A stretch of DNA of 64,000 nt from Parastagonospora avenae f. sp. tritici 18332-5 (GCA_022559985.1 JAFJTR010000005.1:248001-312000), one strand, 5' to 3'. Positions 11,066-22,981 are shown, numbered from the stretch's first letter. Notes: generated by a model not told the origin, from the sequence alone. Numbers and translations: made by a program.

Positions 11066-11390
11066 AGGTTGAGGACTCGATATCCTCTAACGTTATCGCC
11101 TGCTCTTGCGCCTCTGTCCATGGCCCCGTCAAGGCGTTGCGAAAGCACTCAGAATAATGAACGAGTAGAGCCTTGTGAACGTGGTGATGTACGCTCTTGG
11201 GACCGACCTTGACAAGCACCATGCCTTGCATAATGGCAAGTCTAGCGTGGTGGATTAGAGGTATTCCAATTGAAGCATCCAAGGCGACTTACCCGACGGA
11301 TGGCGATGGTGCTTTCGCAATTCTCGCAGGTTTCGCATTCGCCTCCTTTGCAGGTGTTGGGGATTAGAAGCCAGAACTTGGGAAGTCAAA
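11066..11390 (-). pseudogene. BTB/POZ domain fragment, C-terminal half missing
   Basis: Two exons read KAPSPSVG (to 11293), then after a 51-nt intron the BTB core with HVHKALLVHYSECFRNAL and QAITLEDIESST (11241-11066). A good donor GTAAGT follows at 11065, at exactly the point where the neighbouring BTB gene has its intron. No exon encoding the next BTB strand (FxxFVxWLYT) can be found before the convergent gene ends at 10850. A stop codon also cuts the frame upstream of the low-complexity N-terminus. It looks like a truncated paralogue of the gene at 11816-12730. Confidence 0.6.
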
Positions 11391-11815
11391 AGATTTGAGG
11401 TGAAAGGTGAGAGGTGAGTCCTTCGCGCCTCCCGGGTTTGGAAAGAGCGTGGGAGAGATACGCGCTGACGCTTGATACGCACCTCAATGTGGTCATTCAG
11501 GAACTGTCTCTCACCTCGAAAAAATTCTGCGAGGACATGCATTGAAAAGGTGTCATGAATTAGGGAGTTTGAAACATGTGGAGCTGGTAGCTGTTCTGCA
11601 TACTACAGCCGCTGCAGGTGAGGATGCAGCGAAGGAGAGAACTTAGTGAATGGAGCTGGAGTATGATTGCATTGATGTTTGTATTGTACATTCAGAAATC
11701 GGAGTATGTGCGATCTTTCCTGAGGTCGTAGATTTTCGACCACGAGCTTTTGTGCAATCGATATTGGAGATGGGCGAAGCCCGCTGCAATTAGGTCTGGG
11801 AGCCTGTCTTTATGC

Positions 11816-12730
11816 TCACTCGAAGTAAGCGATGTCGGCAGCTTCTTCGTAGATCAAGTGCAATGCCAAGCAATTCTTGGTCTCCTGTTCAGAAGCGTGC
11901 TCCAGGTAGCAGCGCCTCTTCCCAATACCATCGTCAGCGTCTTTGAGTCTTTTGATGACGCGTCGAATGAAGTTGTTAGGCAATTTGTCAAAGGTACTCG
12001 CGGCGAACTCGTCTTTGTCTCCATCCCAGGCAGTGGAGTACATGTCTACCAAGTGTTGTAGCAACACACTTGAAGGCTTGATATTCTTAAAGGCAGAGTC
12101 CACCAAAAGGCAACCTAATTCGTCGAAGACGGAGATGCCCAGCGGTGTGTGTTTGACAGAGGCGTTATTGACTGCACGCCGGAATTCCGGAGCCAGGAAG
12201 CGGTCTCCGAAGACGTACGCTTTGACCAGCTTGAACATCAGGTAGTCCTTCCAGTAATTGGAAGAAGGTGGCACAACCGACAGATCGGCCTAGCCGCCTT
12301 GATCCCGAGGCAGCTCCTGCGTGTAGAGCCGGTGCACGAAAACACGGACTAGACAACGTTTACTTAGCGGTATCCATGGCTGTAGATGAGCTCTCTTATT
12401 GTCGTAGAGTGTAGCTTTGGTCGGGACTCACATGTTGAAGATTCCACGTCCTCTAATGTCACCACTTGCTCCATAGCTTCCTTCCACGACCCCACTAACG
12501 CCTTTCGAAAGTATTCCGAATGACGCATGAGCAAAGCCTTATGGACCTGATATTTCTCACGATCGAAGCCGATCTGGACGACGACGATGCCTTGAGTTGT
12601 GGTAGACCTGTTTTGTTGAGCGTAAGCAGAGACTCGCATTCAAGCAGGACGATAACATACCCGACCAACGGGGCCTTCGCTTTCGCAGTGGTGGCAGGGG
12701 TCGAAATTTGGGATTCGAGATATTGAAGAG
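11816..12730 (-). pseudogene. BTB/POZ domain protein with an in-frame TAG
   Basis: Exons join as follows: up to 12661 (AKAKAPLVG), 12607-12432 (KYQVHKALLMRHSEYFRKAL, VVTLEDVESST) and 12348-11816. The last exon begins RVFVHRLYTQELP, the expected BTB strand, then meets TAG at 12292-12290. The same frame runs on for 158 codons with SSNYWKDYLMFKLVKAYVFGDRF and other residues typical of the helical region after fungal BTB domains. The start codon is uncertain. BTB proteins act as dimers or as cullin-3 adaptors. The stop makes a normal full-length product unlikely unless the assembly base is wrong. Confidence 0.65.
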
Positions 12731-13067
12731 CAAGAACAAGATACGGTGCAGACGTACAGGGCGAAGTTATATATCAAAGGGCGGCCACGAAGGAACGCTA
12801 GGCGAGAAGCAAAGGTGAGAGCCATGGTCGTCAAGACACGGTAAACGGGCTTTTCATTGGGGGAGTGAGAGTGCCTGAGACCACTGTATTGCGCAAATAA
12901 GTGTCGAGAACGGTACTTTGTTGCTTGGTGGGTGAGGCTCTCGCCTCTTCTAGCGAGATAGAGAAATAAACGTAGAGATGGAAAGTGACACAGAAGAGAA
13001 AGCGAATGTGATAAATACCAATAATTTACCCATATGTGGATAGAAATGCTAATGCGCCGATCCGTCC

Positions 13068-13973
13068 CTAGATATCATCACATCTCCCATAAAGATCACA
13101 CTCGCACTGCGCCTTCTCCGGGCACAATATCGCCTCTTTCCCAAACACAGTCGGCCAAAGATACTCCATCAACAACCCGGAAGAATCGTCGTCCATGATG
13201 GTCTTGTTCAGCCACGTCCAGTACTTCAAATACTCCTCCACACTCCTCTTCTGCACCTGCGCCTTACTGACCGCAAATGCGTTTCCCAACACCGTGGCGA
13301 TCTGCTGCGGCACCTCTTTGTCGTCGCCGAACAAGTTGTGCCAACTTTTCGGCACTTTTTCTTCCAGCGTCCGAAGCTCGTATGGCGGCTGCATGGGCTT
13401 GAGGACTTTGTCGTTGCACATAGTCTGCGACTTTTGCGCCGGACAGCGCAAGTTCGCAAAGCCCGATTCCTGAATGAAAGGGATTTTGAGATTGAGCAAG
13501 AGATTATGGAAGCCGAAATGGTGTTTTTCAAGCGTATCTCTCGGGGGGATGAAAACCAGGGTTTCTGGCAGGTTGTTGTAGTTCTCGATGATCCACATTA
13601 GATACGCATTAGCCACGCGACCTTTATCCGGGCGATGGGCTTTTGGGTGAGCGTGCGAGTACATGGCCTCGACGGTGATGATGTTGTGTTGCCATGATGG
13701 TTCGAGTTTCTGGGTCCAGGATGCGTCTTCGGTGTCAAGCTTCACCTTGACGATCAAGCGTCCTGTAGGGTCTCCAGACGCGTCCTTTGGCTTTGGCGGG
13801 GTTGCTGCAACGGATCCATTTGAGCCTTTGTACGGCTTGACGTCTGCCACCGGCTGGGCTGGTCGTCGAAATATAGATGCAGGGGAGTATGGGACGGATA
13901 CGAAGAGGAAGAAGGTGATTAGCCCCACTAGCGTGAATGTGGCAGCTGCGACGGTCGCGATCCTGCCTCGCAT
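13068..13973 (-). CDS. DUF3431 family type II membrane protein
   Basis: A single exon encodes 301 residues from the ATG at 13973. A hydrophobic signal anchor (residues 8-27, VAAATFTLVGLITFFLFVSV) is followed by a Pro-rich stem. A globular region from about residue 85 carries VEAMYSHAHPKAHRPDKGR, AYLMWIIENYNNLPETLVFIP and HHFGFHNLL, the signature of DUF3431 proteins. These are common in filamentous fungi and resemble Golgi-lumen enzymes in layout, but no reaction has been shown. Six Cys residues in the last third could form disulfides. The gene looks intact. Confidence 0.82.
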   Translation of the reverse strand: MRGRIATVAAATFTLVGLITFFLFVSVPYSPASIFRRPAQPVADVKPYKGSNGSVAATPPKPKDASGDPTGRLIVKVKLDTEDASWTQKLEPSWQHNIITVEAMYSHAHPKAHRPDKGRVANAYLMWIIENYNNLPETLVFIPPRDTLEKHHFGFHNLLLNLKIPFIQESGFANLRCPAQKSQTMCNDKVLKPMQPPYELRTLEEKVPKSWHNLFGDDKEVPQQIATVLGNAFAVSKAQVQKRSVEEYLKYWTWLNKTIMDDDSSGLLMEYLWPTVFGKEAILCPEKAQCECDLYGRCDDI

Positions 13974-15081
13974 GGCGCTTGTGGCGGCGGGTAGAAGCGA
14001 TTAGACCAACGAATAATTGGTCCTCGCCTGCTCCTGAGATGTTGAGAGAACTGAGTGTGCGACATGTAAAGCTCGAAGCTTGCGAGCAGTTGCTGTTACG
14101 CGGCCTCTTGCGATGTTCGTTGTCAGGAGTAAGGAGACGCTGAGACGCTAGTACGACCGTGCTTACGACTCCCCATGTGATGAGAACCGGAGGGATGTCT
14201 GGACCTACGATTTACTTTTTGATGGTTCCTGTAAACTTTGGAGATGTTCTATGACTATATAGCGTGAGAAGTACCCGAAACCCAACCTGGGTTGCCTTGA
14301 CCAACGTCTGTGAGGGCTATTCTGGATAGCCGCTGGGGCGTAACCAGAGGGGGCTGCAACCTGAACGCCGGACTCCATCTTCAAATAGATTGCGATCTTC
14401 TGGGCATGCGATGCGATGATTAGGAAGACGTACTGTTGGCGACTCTCTGCACAGTATGAAGGGTCTAGTTAGGTGCGATTGAAATGGGCAACGTTCAGCG
14501 TCATAGCATAGCTGCTGTTTACTTCTCTCTGCAGTAACATTCAAGAGGATGCGTCGAGCAACGACGCACAATGACATGCAGAATGCCCAACAGGACCCCT
14601 GTCACATGCCGACAAAACAGGATAGGAATCTCAGCACGTGGGGGAAGAAGGGAACGGGACTGTGGCGTAGGGAGCGCAGGGAGCAGCGAGTGGCTTCGAC
14701 GTCATTGCCGATCTGGATCAGGATCAGGGAAGACCAAAATTATGAACTGAGGCCAAACTACGCGTGTCAACATCTCAACTCCTAATAACCATCCCTCAGC
14801 GCCAGGTTTTCCAGTTCCCATACCTTTACCTGCTGTACTCAACATACTTGCGCTGTGCAAGTTCCAGGTCACAGCTCCTTCCTAGCCTCATTGGCTCCCG
14901 CGCGTCACCGCTTCCAGCCATAATAATCCCGCGCTCCCCAGACCTAGGGCTTTGCGCCGATTCCCATCTTTCCCCACGGCCACGCCTTGATTCTGCTGTA
15001 TCACGTGTAATCCTGCGCGGCACAGTACGGACATCTTCGCCCTCGGGTCCCCGAAAATCCTAGAGATAAGGCCACCGGCAC
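13974..15081. promoter_or_regulatory. Divergent intergenic region, DUF3431 gene and PCT1 gene
   Basis: The two flanking genes are read away from each other. The last 300 bp are rich in C and T, as is usual upstream of fungal housekeeping genes. A CACGTG lies near 14635 and the related TCACGTG near 15001. No gene or RNA was recognised. Confidence 0.5.
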
Positions 15082-16524
15082 ATGCCGCCGAAAAGAAAGC
15101 GCTCCACCACCGTCTCCTCAGTAAAAAAGGCCGCCATGGACACCGCACAACCCTCGTCCCGCGATGCGTCGGATGAAGGCGCCGAAGACCCCGTTCTCCA
15201 GGCAGTTTCGTCCAAGAAGGAGCGACAGGCCGATGCAAATGGCACAACGAAGCGGACGCGCTCACTGAAGACAGGAGATGTCGCCGACGACAGCGATGCA
15301 GAAGGCAGTGAAGGACGCGCTAGCAAAAAGAGCCGCCGCACATCTTCAATTGCTGGAGGCGAACATGGCGAGGGCGGCGAGGCGGGCACTATGCGCATGG
15401 AGGCACCACCCAAGGCTGGCATGGTCGACCCAGTAGGCTTCAAGACGAACCCTCCTCCCGAGGGACGAGCCGTTCGCATTTACGCAGACGGTGTCTTTGA
15501 CCTTTTCCACATTGGGCACATGCGACAACTCCAGCAGGCCAAGACTGCGTTCCCAGAAGTTCACCTCATCGTTGGCGTCACGGGAAACGCCGAGACGCAC
15601 AAGCGCAAGGGATTGACTGTCCTCTCCGCGACCGAGCGCGCCGAGAGTGTGCGGCATTGCAAGTGGGTGGACGAGGTCATCGAAGACTGTCCCTGGATCG
15701 TCACTGCCGAATTCCTCGAGAAGCACAACATCGACTATGTCGCTCACGACGACCTGCCCTACGGCGCGGACGAAGGCGATGACATCTACGGACCGATCAA
15801 GGAGAAGGGCATGTTCCTGGTCACTCAAAGAACAGAGGGCCTGAGCACGACCGGCATCATTACCAAGTGAGCTGAATACCACATTAGGACTGATCTCAAT
15901 GCTAACAACCGCAGAATTGTCCGCGACTACGACCAATACATCGATCGCCAGCTCAAGCGTGGAACTTCCCGCCGCGAGCTTAACGTTTCCTGGCTGAAGA
16001 AGAACGAACTTGACTTTAAGCGCAACATGGCCGAGTTCCGTGACAGCATCAAAGCCAACTGGGCCACAACTGGGCAAGAGCTCAGCAAGGACATTCGCCA
16101 GTTCTGGCAGTCAAGTCGCCCTGCCAGCCCGGCAAGGACTCCGACACGCGAGGTGGCAGACCAGCTCGATGCTCATGGTGCGAGTGCCCGATCGCCTTCC
16201 GCATTGTCACGACTCAGCCATCTCGATATTCCTGCAAGGGGATCCGGCGCACGGGAGTCTTCGGATTTCGCTGCTGGATACAACTTGGGTCTCATTGGTG
16301 GTGTGCGTTCCTGGGTACGTTTGAAAGTGGAGTAGACGAATACATGGCCATTACTAACAGTGTAATAGATGGCCCGCAGTCGTCGCAACTTGAACGACAG
16401 CAGACCCGAGAGTCCCCACGACGACAGCAGCTCAGACGAGCACGATACGCGCAGCCCGCAAGAAGCTCCGCGTGGCCGTACTGGCAAGCAAATCAAGTCG
16501 GAGCCAATGGACACCGCTATTTAG
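15082..16524 (+). CDS. PCT1: Choline-phosphate cytidylyltransferase
   Basis: Exons 15082-15866, 15915-16314 and 16369-16524 give 446 residues. The N-terminus is lysine- and serine-rich and could carry a nuclear signal (PPKRKRS). The nucleotidyltransferase fold begins at VRIYADGVFDLFHIGHM with the HxGH motif near residue 143. It ends with the RTEGLSTT motif near residue 250; both bind CTP. A basic amphipathic helix follows (NVSWLKKNELDFKRNMAEF), the usual membrane-sensing element, and then a Ser/Pro-rich tail with likely phosphorylation sites. The enzyme makes CDP-choline from phosphocholine and CTP, the controlling step of the Kennedy pathway for phosphatidylcholine. Confidence 0.94.
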
Positions 16525-19500
16525 GAAGGCAGCACCATTTTCTCGTTGTCCCCTTAAGATAAGAAGGCGAATCTCCGGGCACGATGGCCCCTTTACAACA
16601 TTAGCGTGCTGCAGTGCGCAAGCAGCTGCTCTAATATTCATATGTCGCCAACGAACAACTTCACCTTTGTGCGACTCCTTCCCTACGTGGCGACTAGTTC
16701 AAAAAATCATAACCCTGAGCAACCAGTCAGCTTCGCAGGCCGCCCTGTCAAACATCGTCTTTCTCTTGCGCAACATCTTTCTCTTCACCCCAAAATGTCT
16801 TTCTGCAGAATATTTCCCTTGCGAGCGAGGTGCAGCATGCTTTTTTCCTACACCACCATAGTAATTGGCAGCTTGCTTAGCTGTCGTCAAACGAAAGTCG
16901 CCCAAAAGACTTTGGTTGTCCTACAACAATCGCTTCCCAATTGCCATCTTAGTCGTCTTTGACCACCTTTGTTCACAAAATTGATGATGAATTGCTAACA
17001 CACAGAATTGATCTCGGATGAAGGAATCGAATGGCACATATGTGCTGAGATAGATCCGCGCAACATTGTGTCTCACTAACAACGGGAACGTCAAGCATCG
17101 TCTCATCATCGTTGGAATATTGCAGTCACCAAGCCGTCGACTCATCGTACCACTCGACCAAAGCCTCACGCACCAGCAATTGGCTTTGCCATTCACACCC
17201 AACTGCGGTTCACTCCAACCCGAACGAAGCAAACTCTATAAAATGTGTATCGTCGTCTTCGGTGTAGCAGCTGGTTGTACCTGTCCCCCAGCTCCAGCGT
17301 ACCCATACATACACCCTTGCCATGTCGCTCGGCGTCAGAGCCCCATGAGAGCGTGCCCACCAGGAAGGAGACACAGCGACACATTCAGATACCAAGGCCC
17401 GTGTCTCTGGTGTAGACAAAGCTCCAGGGAGGCTGGTAGACAGGACAGGAGAGATGTCATGAGGAGCAGGCTCAACATACAGGGACGTGCGAGTGTGAGA
17501 CGAGAGCAAGTGCAAGAGGGAATTGCGAGGCTGGAGAGGGCAAGGGACGAGCAACGTGGACACGGAGGATCCACGGCGCATGACGGTTATGGATATGGAG
17601 GATCGACCAGGGCAACGTATCACAGGTAAGGTGACAGAAGTGACAGGCGAGACGGAGACCGGGATAGCATGGCATGGCGTTGTTGGGTGGAGGAAGGGCA
17701 AAGGCAGATGCACCATGATACCACGGCGTGGCGGTTTAAAATACGTACTCCTGAACGTAGGGCAATTCATTTATCGAAGGCAGCAAGACGTGTTGACGTT
17801 GGAGCGGAGACAAGTCGGGCCTAGCCTATCGTGTGACATCGCGACTTCCCTCGCGAGGGTGCCGTTGCTGCCTGTGCAGTTCCACCAGCTTCAGCCCTGC
17901 GATGCAATATATACGGGGCCGTCCGCCCTCTTCCTGCGCGCCCTTCACGCGACCAGACGTGTCACTCGGAGATTTCCCTCGGTGAGGTTGTGATCACCGT
18001 GCTGGCCCTGACACAACCCCCAGCGCCTCATCCGCCAGCCGGCATCAACACTCTTGCAGCCCTCTCCCTGTCTGCCACCCCTCCACCTGGTATATCATGA
18101 GAGGCTGCTCCATTATTTCGCCCTTCACATCCTCGCTCCGGTCGCGGGAGACTCATTGGAGATATTCGGCTCTCGATTCTCGAGTCAATCAGCATCATCG
18201 GGCGCACCTCGGGATCGACCACGCTTTGTGAATGAGGCGTCGTCTCGGTCCCCGCTTGCAGGCGTGCATCGCATCTGCAGTCGCCTCTCAAGCAGGCGGT
18301 GCACACATTATTGTACTCATTCGTCTCGAGCACTGCACAAACGCTGCTACTCCTGATGCGACGGCAGGTGGCCCTTTGTTACCCGCGGGCTTCCGTCGCT
18401 TTAGTAGCAGCGACGAGCCCACGAATATTCCGGTCACGGGCGGCGTCCAATGCGCCTCCTCCTCACCGGCCGTGCGGCGATTGGAACGCAGAGTGCCAAA
18501 TTGCTCGCCCTGGTTTTAGGGAAAGTGAGGCTGGCGATGCGGTTGCGGCTGCGCCGACCAATCCCGGATGGCGGCTGGGTGTCGGCTCGTTCTTGGCTAA
18601 CCGCTTGTGGGCCGTGAAGCAAATGCCTGCGCTCAGTATGCGTCTTGCTCCCTCCCAAGCTCCCAAACACCATGTATGACAGCGGCCGAGACCGCGCTAC
18701 AGTGGCTCCGCGTCGGCGGCAGACACGCCCACGATTGCCGCAGCGCTGATTGATGAGCGGTGAGGTGCTGGGAACGCCTGCGCTGCAGCTTCACACCCAG
18801 CAGCCTGCCCCCGAGTAATAGTAGCGAGCGCCCCGGCGCCGTCGACCGCATCGACCGTGCTGTGGCGATCGCCTCCGCGTCTCAAATATTGGTCACAGCA
18901 CATTTAAGATACGGTCAGGGCATGAGCGCTGTCTTGTCTGTGCTCTCCTTTAAACCACTTCCCGTCTGTGTACGCAAGGGCTGTCCCTCTGACTTCACAC
19001 CCCCAAAAAATCGCACTACCACGCGCTGCTCCCAGGAACGAGTCCAATTCGATTTGAATTCCACAACCCACCTTGCAGCACCACCACGCCTTACCGCCGC
19101 TACATTCAGTAGCATCCTTCCTGTCTGTCTCTCTGCTTCTGTTTTCGTCCGCGTTGTTCCCACTTTGCTTTTCTGGCAAAGTGCTTCTTATCCGAAAGCC
19201 GTCTCATGAGGCTTCCGCAACCGTCCTTGTCGTTCTTTGAGCACCACCGACTACTTTGTCCCCTTCGTCATGTTCACACAACATAAGGTCTGAACACCTG
19301 CACTTGTATCGTCTTACACATTTAATCTGCCGACGATACACCAAAGAAAAGGTAAACCCCAACTAAGCAAGATTCCCGCGTCCTGCTGCATCTTTGTGCT
19401 GTCCCACTCGGGAGCCGTCTCGTTCGTTCGTGCGGCCACCCGCACCCTTTGTCAAACACTTCTTGAACACGTTTTCAGCTTGTGTCTTGCAGCCCGCCCT

Positions 19501-19669
19501 GTTTCGCATGGTTTGATCACTGACTGTTTGCAGATCGCGCTTGTAGCAACCCAATGCGCTTTTCTTGAGCTTTCGCTTCCCCCACATTCATCATCATCGC
19601 TGCGCTCCACACGCGGCTGTCACATTCTGTGTCTGCCAACGTCATCCTTCACCGATATCTCGTCAGCTC
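16525..19669. other. 3.1-kb stretch without a recognised gene, 5' flank of the SOK1/Tcp11 gene
   Basis: Frames on both strands are either short or of a composition (Ser/Arg/Pro/Cys) expected from GC-rich noncoding DNA, and no motif was recognised. Composition changes from AT-rich 3' flank (16530-17000) to GC- and CT-rich DNA from about 17800. C/T-rich runs continue to the ATG at 19670, which suits a long promoter and 5' leader. Confidence 0.55.
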
Positions 19670-21788
19670 ATGAGGACCCGACCCCTGCAAGATTACCGTA
19701 ACCGCTGCGGCCAGCAAAAAGAGATGGACACCAGGACCCCCAAGGCTGCCAGCAGCAAGACTTCGTCGCTGAGGACTGCGCGACACAGCTACGTTCAGCC
19801 TTCAACAGATGCACTTACTGTCGAAGGCTCAGCATCAGCATGGCATGGACCGCTGATCAGCCGCGATGGACCTTCCAAGGACAAGAGATATCCTACAGAG
19901 TTTGGCTCCCGATCAGAGCACTCATCACAGTTCGCATCCCCATCGCCACCTGCGCAAACAGCACCGTCACGCTGCCTGGATTTCCCCGAAGAGCTTGCAC
20001 AGATGATCATCACCATGCAAGCTGGCCAGTACAATGAACAGCTAGCAGAGGCATATCGGGAGGCATCTGATATTCCGCCCGTCACCAAGCAGTCACTCAG
20101 CGAGCTCGACATTCACCACATCATCACCAACAGCAGGTTGAGGCACGATATCAATTTCGATCGCAATCTAAGTTTCAGGCCCAACCTTGACGGCCCGAAA
20201 GGCCATCAAAAGCGACAAGCGACTGCTCAATACTGGAAGGCCTTAGAAGCTGAACTAGAACTCTATGCGCGGCTGTTTCAGGGCACACCACCTCCGCGAT
20301 TCCAAGACAGCAGTCGATGGGCAGGGTTAATCCAAAATGCGCAGCGGCGCATCCCCGTCATGTTCCGCACGATTCAGGAGGTGTTGAAGAGCTTGGTGCC
20401 AGACAGGGATCATGCGAGAGTGGATGAGCACTTGGATGTCCCAATGTTGATGCAAGAGATCGAGCGCGGTGTATGTGACCTCGTGAGATTAGCAGAGTGG
20501 ATGGCTCAACTACTAAAAGAGCACTGCGCACCAATGCGGGATGTTCAGGTTGATGGTATGGTCAACACCATCCGGTCCGGTGTCACTGAGCGAAGCTCCG
20601 CACAAATCGTAGAGGGGCTGCGTGACTTATTTGGAATATTGGAAACCATGAAACTCGTAGGTCCGCCGTGAGTCCCTTACTGAGTTGGCGCTAATTTTGT
20701 TACAGGACGTTGCCAACCACCAGATTCGGAACTTGAAAACTCTGTTGGTCGAAGATACTGTCAATTTCGAGAAGCACCACCACTTGGACCGACTAGTCAG
20801 CCGTCGATCGCGCGTGAACATCCATGCTGCTCAGGCATGGTACCTTCGCGCAGCATGGGAGTTTGCAGAAACCCATCCGACTCAACCGAGAAACATCCAC
20901 CAACCTCAGCTCGAAATTTTCGTCCGCGCAGTGGTCGCACAGTTCTTCAACAGGAGCACGCACTCCGAGTTCCCGGAGACGTTCTATCTCGACCAAGATC
21001 GCCTGCGATCACTCAAGGCTGAAATCGAAGATTTGGCCTGCATGGAGGTTTGCATGGATGCATTCGCCGCGTTCCTCAAGCAGTTCGCCTGTGACAGTTA
21101 CATATCACCACAGACCCGATCGCAGCTCCACAGCTCTCTGCTAGCTATCATGGGCAATTCTATGGGCTACGGGTCCCACCAGTGGATCATAAATTGCGAA
21201 GCTCTATCTTTGGAAGTTCTGCGACAAGCATCCATTGTTGCCGGCCAACCCCGGACTTTCTCTCACGATGCTTTATCGCATGCGAACGAGCACCTACTCC
21301 ACATGTTCTACAACGCTTTCAACACTCACAACCCACGCATGGAAGCTACTCTGCTTAACCGGGTCATTACATGCACTGAGCGAAACACAAAGACCACGGC
21401 CATCGATCTCTTTAACAACCTCGTTCCTAGCACCAGCACGTCACCGCAAGCAAAACCCACGCCCTTTTCACACCTCACGTCATCCTCCATTCATACGCTG
21501 AATCCCGAGACGGCTCGATGGCAAGATATTGCCAATCGCATCACACACATCGTACTCCTCCATTGGCGGGTCTGGGACCGTATCGCATACGTTCAAGAAG
21601 ATGGCTCCGAGCGATCAGCATCTCCGGCAGGCCACGATTCTACCTCGTCGCAACACTCTGTTCAGTCATCGCAAAACTCGATGCAAGCATCAGAGCACGA
21701 GTCTCACCTGGTAACGGCCATGAAGACGGGCGAATCGATCGAGCCCGGACAAGAAGCACGGGTCCCGCACCACACATCCTCGCAATGA
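19670..21788 (+). CDS. SOK1: Tcp11-domain protein, SOK1 homologue
   Basis: Two exons (19670-20656, 20706-21788), joined by a 49-nt intron, encode 689 residues; a second ATG at 19724 is also possible. The first 110 residues are Ser-rich. The helical Tcp11 domain starts near LDFPEELAQMIITMQAG and runs through the intron junction (ILETMKL/DVANHQIRNLKTLLVED, frame kept), VSRRSRVNIHAAQAWYL and TARWQDIANRITHIVLLHWRVW. The last 50 residues are again Ser/Gln-rich. Yeast Sok1 overproduction suppresses loss of protein kinase A, and mammalian Tcp11 modulates cAMP signalling. A role in a PKA-linked growth pathway is therefore likely but inferred. Confidence 0.88.
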
Positions 21789-22432
21789 CAGGTATCCGGT
21801 TCCTCGCATTTTTATCTTTCATTACTCCTTGCATAGCGTTGTCCTTTTCATATGTATGATACCTCCCTGCCATGATGCAGACACTATACGTTTAACTAGA
21901 ATGTTGGAACATTGGGTATACCTTATAAACGGCGTTAGTAAGGCGCCATCCAATCCTGGATACAACACCACTTTTTTCGGTCGGCGCTCTTCATTTCACG
22001 ACGGCGCAATGGCGCAAAAAGGTGGGACTACACACATGTGTATCGTGGAGTAGAGGATTTTTTAGCAGTAGTTGCTTGTCCGGCAGTCGTGCGGTTTGGC
22101 CGTACCAACACCGAATACATTTTTTGAACCTCATGCATTATCTTTTCTTTCTTTTCTTCATCCTGAGTATCAAGAGACGACACCGGCTTGCTCGTCGCTC
22201 TCCACGTGTGTGCTATCTTCACTTCCTCGCAGCGTTTCCGCAAGCACGTAGTCCGGTCTCGCCGTTTGCATAGCAACCGGAGTACTATGAGCACACAACA
22301 CCGCAACCGCAATGATCAAGCAACAAAATCTTCAAGTGCGTTCTTATTCAACGTCCGCCACCGCCGCCAACGAACGCGGTTTTCTTCACACACGACCTGC
22401 CAACTCTACCTCCAATCGTCACACTCATCATA
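21789..22432. other. Intergenic region
   Basis: This holds the 3' flank of the Tcp11 gene and the promoter of the small CRIB-like gene. A T-rich stretch lies at 22140-22165. Nothing coding was recognised. Confidence 0.5.
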
Positions 22433-22819
22433 ATGCCCCCCAACGACTCCCGCCACCTCCTCCCCATGAACAGCATGGTCTTCAAATCCTCGTCCAATCT
22501 GCGCCACGAAATCCCGGCAAACCCGACGCTTGTTAATATACGCGACGCGGCTGATACCAGCGTAACTGCGCTGCCGATGCCACCTACCTCCGAAGAACCT
22601 CAGGCGGTTGAGCGCAAGATGGTTTGGTGGTCGCGAATGCTGGCGAAAATCAAGGATTGCTTTAGGAATCAGAATGAGAGGGAGGAGGAGGGCCGCGAAC
22701 TGGATATTGGTGGACCGACGGACTTTCAACATACTTGGACGGCGGGGATTGGGCCGCTGAGGACGGCGGGGGAGGGGGAGTGGGAGGATGCGGATGATGG
22801 GAAGACGTCGAGGAAGTGA
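22433..22819 (+). CDS. Small protein with a CRIB-like motif
   Basis: A single exon of 128 residues starts with ATG at 22433. Residues 62-80 form a basic, Trp-containing amphipathic stretch (KMVWWSRMLAKIKDCFRNQ). Immediately after comes I92-G-G-P95-T-D-F98-Q-H100-T-W-T-A-G105. The invariant Ile, Pro, Phe, first His and Gly of the Cdc42/Rac-binding CRIB motif (I-S-x-P-x2-F-x-H-x2-H-V-G) are all present; Ser is Gly and the second His is Thr. The rest has no known domain and the tail is acidic. It could be a stand-alone Cdc42 effector peptide that sits on membranes through the basic segment. No homologue could be checked. Confidence 0.6.
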   Translation: MPPNDSRHLLPMNSMVFKSSSNLRHEIPANPTLVNIRDAADTSVTALPMPPTSEEPQAVERKMVWWSRMLAKIKDCFRNQNEREEEGRELDIGGPTDFQHTWTAGIGPLRTAGEGEWEDADDGKTSRK

Positions 22820-22981
22820 GGTGGTGAGAAAGGAGTTGGAGCACTCGCTCTTTCAAGGATTTTGTCGAAAGTTATAGTAGGTAGTGTGTTGGAGATGTCG
22901 AAGACGGAGACCTCACGTCTGCATCATTCGTACCACGGACAACAGACAAACCCTTCAAAACCAGGCCAAACATCAAAACAG

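Noticed and set aside
12290..12337. A 48-nt intron (GTG..TAG) that would remove the stop in the BTB gene
   Set aside because: It would delete the conserved WLYT-like strand, and GTGCAC is a poor donor.
15346..16077. Long minus-strand frame inside the cytidylyltransferase gene
   Set aside because: It is the antisense shadow of a well-supported gene.
17066..17770. Long overlapping open frames on both strands
   Set aside because: They are rich in Arg, Pro, Ser and Cys, as expected from GC-rich noncoding DNA, and neither has conserved features.
20657..20668. Using the GTGAGT at 20669 as donor in the Tcp11 gene
   Set aside because: That intron would be only 37 nt; the GTAGGT donor at 20657 gives 49 nt and keeps frame.
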